38,170 nt of DNA from Phycisphaerales bacterium UBA2421. GTDB lineage: Bacteria > Planctomycetota > Phycisphaerae > Tepidisphaerales > Tepidisphaeraceae. The stretch's first letter is position 1. Each line of letters begins with the position of its first letter. The notes under the pieces are model-generated. The model saw nothing but the letters and a program-made list of their open reading frames with translations. It did not search any database and was not told the DNA's origin. This document shows, piece by piece, positions 34,880 through 38,170 of the stretch. Location of the stretch: positions 4,232 through 42,401 of the forward strand of contig DDRH01000040.1 in the NCBI GenBank assembly GCA_002343075.1, read 5' to 3'. The position numbers and the translations under genes are program-made.

Positions 34880-35060
34880 AACACCCTCCGCAGAGGTACA
34901 TTGGCCAGGACTCGGGGCGGAACGATCAGTTTTCCCCTTAACACAGGATTAGCGCCGTGCAAATTGTGCGTTTATCGAGGTGAACTAGAAACCTTCCGCG
35001 TTCACATCAAAGAGCTTTCAAACAGCTCTCGTCTATTTCTCTTTCTGGAAGGATCGGAAG

Positions 35061-35849
35061 ATGCAGAAGTCTCTCATTCTCGCTGGCGTTACGTCGCTGG
35101 CGCTGGCGTTGGCCGCCAATGCAGCGGTCATCAACGAAGTTTATGTCAATCCCCCAGGCACCGATGACGCCCGCGAGTACATCGAACTCCGCGGCACGCC
35201 GGGCGAATTGCTCGATGGCCTGACGCTGCTGGAAATCGAAGGCGACGGCACGGGTGCCGGCGTCATCGACTTGGCGCGCAGCCTGAACGGGCTTGCGATC
35301 GGTTCGACCGGGTACCTCGTCCTGGGCAACAATTGGGAAACCTCGACGCCATACAGCATTCCGACCGGCACCACCATCGCCAACCTCAATCGCACGCCGA
35401 CGGCCACGATCGAGAATGGCAGCGTAACGTTTATTCTCGCGCGCGATTTTACGGGTGCCCTGACAAACGACCTGGACACGAACAATGACGGCACGCTCGA
35501 TGTCACCCCCTGGTCGGCAGTGGTCGATAACATCGGCTGGGCTGAAGACAGCGTGGTGACCGCGAGCGACATCGTCTACCTGGGCGCAGCAATCGGCAAT
35601 GCCGGTATCCCGCCGGGCACAATTGATGCCGCAAGCCGCTCGTTCACCGATCTCACACCGGGCTCGGCAGGTGCGTGGTTCAACAGCGATATCATCGATG
35701 ACGATCTGGATCTGATCTATTTCCCGGATCGACTCTCCGGAACGCCCACGACTGATCGGCTCACCCCGGGCAGTGCCAACGTTCCCGAACCCACATCTGC
35801 GGCATTGCTTGCGGTTGGTTCGATTTTGCTGCGCCGCCGTCGCGCTTAA
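35061..35849 (+). CDS. secreted lamin-tail-domain-like PEP-CTERM protein
   Basis: 262 residues with GGAAGGA before the ATG. A signal peptide (LILAGVTSLALALAANA) is followed by an LTD-like beta-sandwich from AVINEVYVNPPGTDDAREYI to about residue 130. The tail is VPEPTSAALLAVGSILLRRR, a PEP-CTERM sorting signal: PEP, a hydrophobic helix and a basic end. Such proteins are processed by an exosortase, none of which is in this window. The surface location is therefore expected from family knowledge. The next gene is a longer paralogue with the same LTD beginning. A hairpin (AGAGCT 35011-35016 with 35024-35029) lies in the leader, and a strong terminator follows. Confidence 0.88.
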   Translation: MQKSLILAGVTSLALALAANAAVINEVYVNPPGTDDAREYIELRGTPGELLDGLTLLEIEGDGTGAGVIDLARSLNGLAIGSTGYLVLGNNWETSTPYSIPTGTTIANLNRTPTATIENGSVTFILARDFTGALTNDLDTNNDGTLDVTPWSAVVDNIGWAEDSVVTASDIVYLGAAIGNAGIPPGTIDAASRSFTDLTPGSAGAWFNSDIIDDDLDLIYFPDRLSGTPTTDRLTPGSANVPEPTSAALLAVGSILLRRRRA

Positions 35850-35858
35850 CTGTCTGTC

Positions 35859-35885
35859 TCCCCTCCCCGCGCCGCGGGGAGGGGA
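35859..35885 (+). terminator. rho-independent terminator between the two LTD genes
   Basis: A 12-bp perfect stem, TCCCCTCCCCGC at 35859-35870 with 35874-35885, and a 3-base loop. It is followed by TTTGCTTGTTTG and lies 10 bases after the first LTD gene. The stable stem should separate its transcription from that of the next gene. Confidence 0.85.
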
Positions 35886-35928
35886 TTTGCTTGTTTGAAA
35901 GATTCTTCAGGTTGAGGAGAGATTAGAA

Positions 35929-37827
35929 ATGACTCGTCGCACTGCAATGATTGTTCCCGCCGCGCTGCTTGCTGTCGCATCGACGGCCTCTGCGCAGATT
36001 CAGATCAACGAGATTGTCATCAACCCACCGGGGGCGGATAACGGCCGAGAGTATGTAGAGCTGCGCGCAACCGGCCCGGTCTCCATCCCCAGCGGGCTGC
36101 ATCTGCTGCAGATCGACGGCGACGGAACATCGGCAGGCGTGATCGATTTCGCCTGGGATCTTTCTACGGCGACGTTTGGCAGTAATGGCCTGCTGCTCCG
36201 TCGAGATAGCGCAGCAGTCCTCAATCCCGCTCCCGAAGCTGGCACCAATGTCATCGTGCAGGACTTCGCCCCCGATCTCGAGAATGGCAGCGCGACCTGG
36301 CTGCTCGTCGGCGGGTTCAGCGGCGCGGTGGGGCTTGACCTTGATGCAGACAACGACGGCGCAATCGACAACATCAGCACCGTGCCTTGGACGAGCATCT
36401 TCGATGGCATCGGCTACTTTGAAGAAAGCCTGGATGATCCCGCAGGACAAGCCGACGAGTTCACCTACGCCGACGACTTTAGTCTGCCGGCATTTCCCAG
36501 CCCCCTAGGCCCGACCCCACCCAATGCCGCCGACTCGTTCACCCCCGACATTATCTTCCGGCTCACCGATGGCGAGTGGATCGCCGCCGACCTGCTGGAT
36601 CCGGACACGAGCGACCCCAATAATCCGCTCGTCTACGCCGACGTGGAAATTCGCGACATAAACAATAACACGGTGGACCTCAGCACGTTTGACGCGATCA
36701 CATGGACACCCGGCACGACCAACCCAACGCGCACGATTGCCGCTGCCAATATGTGGAATACTGATGCCGACGGCGACTGGTCTGCGCCGGGTAACTGGTC
36801 GGCGGGGACTGTGCCAAACGACTCGATCACCCGCGCGAAGCTCGGCAATGTCATCACCGCGCCGCGCACTATCACGCTTTCATCAGCGATTACCATCAAC
36901 GAGTTGCAGATCGACAGTGCAAACAGCTACTCCGTCGCAGGAAACGCGGCGTTGAGCTTTGCGGGAACATCCAATTCGATCATCGATGTGACGCAGGGAT
37001 CGCACTCAATCACCGCCCCGGTGAACATAAGCAAGAGTGGTACAATCAACATCACTGCGGGCCAGTTGACGATCAGCGATCCGGCTTACGCGAGCGGCGT
37101 CGCCCTCAGCAAGACCGGCGCGGGTGTGCTCGCGGTGAAGAATGTTCGCGCTGATGGGCTGGACGTAAGTGCGGGCGTCGTGCGAACCGTCGCTGGAAAC
37201 GGCGCTGCGGGCGTGAGCCGTGTCGTAAGCTTCACCCAGTCGGCTGGCAGCACGCTCGACCTCTCCGACAGCGCTTTGGCGATCGATTACGACGGCGCAT
37301 CGCCGATCGATACGATCCGCAGCGCCATCATCAGCGGGCGCGCCGGCGGCGCGTGGACGGGCACGGGAATCACCGCTTCCTCGGCAGTGGGCAGCCCGAC
37401 GACCGGGCTCGGCTACGCCGAAGCGTCAGCCGTCGGCGGCGCTTCGATGTTGTTTTCGGAGGTGACAACCGACGCAACCACCGTGCTGATTGCCTTCACT
37501 GTGCTCGGCGACGCCAACCTTGATCGCACAGTCAACCTCGACGACTTCACCAGCCTCGCCGCCGGGTTTGGCTCGGGTACTGTCTGGAGCCAGGGAGACT
37601 TCAATTACGACGGCAACGTAAATCTGGACGATTTCACCAGCCTTGCCGCCAACTTCGGCAGCAGCCTCCCGACAGAAGCCCCGCGAGCCGCAGTTCCCGA
37701 ACCGACGACGGCAGTGATGTTCGCCGCCGCGGCCTGCGGGCTGTTGGCGCGCCGGCGGCGCGTCACTTCTCCGCAAGCGGAGCGCTTTCCGCGGCGTGTT
37801 GCAGGAGTTGTTCATCGAGCGCGGTGA
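35929..37827 (+). CDS. secreted LTD / repeat / dockerin PEP-CTERM protein
   Basis: 632 residues; GAGGAGA precedes the ATG. A signal peptide ends near ASTASAQ, followed by an LTD domain (QINEIVINPPGADNGREYVE) that is clearly paralogous to the previous gene. The middle (about 280-430) has passenger-like beta repeats (TITLSSAITINELQI, ALSKTGAGVLAVKN). Two dockerin-like calcium loops follow (GDANLDRTVNLDDFTSLAAG and GDFNYDGNVNLDDFTSLAAN, about 524-580). The PEP-CTERM segment VPEPTTAVMFAAAACGLLAR comes next, but after its RRRR the frame runs on for about 21 residues (VTSPQAERFPRRVAGVVHRA), overlapping the antisense gene at 37763. The tail probably reflects a lost stop codon. Confidence 0.86.
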   Translation: MTRRTAMIVPAALLAVASTASAQIQINEIVINPPGADNGREYVELRATGPVSIPSGLHLLQIDGDGTSAGVIDFAWDLSTATFGSNGLLLRRDSAAVLNPAPEAGTNVIVQDFAPDLENGSATWLLVGGFSGAVGLDLDADNDGAIDNISTVPWTSIFDGIGYFEESLDDPAGQADEFTYADDFSLPAFPSPLGPTPPNAADSFTPDIIFRLTDGEWIAADLLDPDTSDPNNPLVYADVEIRDINNNTVDLSTFDAITWTPGTTNPTRTIAAANMWNTDADGDWSAPGNWSAGTVPNDSITRAKLGNVITAPRTITLSSAITINELQIDSANSYSVAGNAALSFAGTSNSIIDVTQGSHSITAPVNISKSGTINITAGQLTISDPAYASGVALSKTGAGVLAVKNVRADGLDVSAGVVRTVAGNGAAGVSRVVSFTQSAGSTLDLSDSALAIDYDGASPIDTIRSAIISGRAGGAWTGTGITASSAVGSPTTGLGYAEASAVGGASMLFSEVTTDATTVLIAFTVLGDANLDRTVNLDDFTSLAAGFGSGTVWSQGDFNYDGNVNLDDFTSLAANFGSSLPTEAPRAAVPEPTTAVMFAAAACGLLARRRRVTSPQAERFPRRVAGVVHRAR

Positions 37828-38170
37828 AGGTTTTGTTGCGCCGGGTGAAGACGCGCGTCGCGACTTCCACGGCTTTCTTCATCGGCAGTTGCTGCACACC
37901 AGCGTCGGTCCAATAGCTGAAACTGGGGATGTATTTCGGGGCCAGCCCGCTGCCGGTGAGCATGCAGCAATAGCCGATGTAGCAGCCTGGCGGGAGGCGT
38001 GTGCCGATGCTGGTCTTGCTGTGATCGCCGATGACGGTGCCGAGCGACCACCTGCCAGACTTTGTTGCGCTGCTGCCGCGCAGGATGCTGATATCGCCGT
38101 AGGTCGCTTTCACGTTTGCGGTCATCGTGCCGGCGCCGATGTTGCACCAATCGCCCACGTAGCTGTGGCC
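37763..38170 (-). CDS. left-handed beta-helix (GlmU-like) protein, 3' part
   Basis: At least 135 residues; the gene continues past the right edge, because the frame is open through to 38170 and reads GHSYMGDWCNIGAGTMTANV, the hexapeptide repeat region of GlmU-type N-acetyltransferases and related sugar nucleotidyltransferases. The repeats continue with GDHSKTSIGTRLPPGCYIG. After them comes a non-helical tail (PKYIPSFSYWTDAGVQQLPM) and a helical end (LDEQLLQHAAESAPLAEK). It probably belongs to a putative nucleotide-sugar transferase with an N-terminal domain outside the window. Its 3' end overlaps the LTD protein gene by 65 bases. True GlmU identity cannot be confirmed. Confidence 0.75.
   Translation of the reverse strand, partial: GHSYVGDWCNIGAGTMTANVKATYGDISILRGSSATKSGRWSLGTVIGDHSKTSIGTRLPPGCYIGYCCMLTGSGLAPKYIPSFSYWTDAGVQQLPMKKAVEVATRVFTRRNKTFTALDEQLLQHAAESAPLAEK

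Overview
The window looks like chromosomal DNA of a GC-rich planctomycete, most likely from the Phycisphaerae side of the phylum (inference). The main reasons are secreted proteins with LEPR-XLL type N-termini, PEP-CTERM tails and dockerin-like calcium repeats, a planctomycete-style pseudopilin ending in an ADGHVSWF-type motif, and frequent intergenic and intragenic palindromic repeats. There are no rRNA or tRNA genes, CRISPR arrays, transposases or phage genes that I could recognise.

Layout. 1-534 is non-coding leader. 535-3360 encodes a large secreted beta-helix/Calx-beta/PA14 protein with a dockerin nested in the PA14 domain, closed by a strong terminator. 3449-9064 holds housekeeping and small accessory genes: prmC, serA, a DUF433/DUF5615 toxin-antitoxin-like pair, a methyltransferase, an unrecognised protein and a glycine-zipper protein on the minus strand. 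9310-11889 has an SDR oxidoreductase, a convergent RluA-type pseudouridine synthase and a nucleotidyltransferase-fold protein that lacks its catalytic aspartates. 12003-15020 carries two adjacent secreted six-blade kelch proteins. 15096-20350 has a HAD phosphatase, an SPFH-GYF protein followed by a double zinc-ribbon membrane protein (resembling the Bacillus YdjI/YdjG pair), a metallophosphoesterase, an ECF-like sigma factor and a VOC protein. 20674-28768 is a glutamate synthase locus in which gltB and gltD are separated by a HEPN protein, a small overlapping partner and a secreted TPR protein. 28800-30680 is a Kef/NhaP-type antiporter. 31145-38170 has a GT-A glycosyltransferase, a pseudopilin, a DUF2252 kinase-fold protein, two lamin-tail-like PEP-CTERM proteins and the 3' part of a left-handed beta-helix (GlmU-like) gene cut by the window edge.

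Most interesting points. (1) The metallophosphoesterase and gltD genes both carry the same GC-rich palindromic repeat, inserted in the same reading frame and adding about 40 residues to each protein. (2) The HEPN/small-protein pair sits inside the split gltB-gltD locus. (3) The nucleotidyltransferase-fold protein appears to be a pseudoenzyme. (4) A dockerin module is embedded inside a PA14 domain. (5) The gltB gene has a long structured leader behind an extended -10 promoter. I did not find a clearly new defence or mobile system. The HEPN pair is the best candidate for an undescribed two-gene module.
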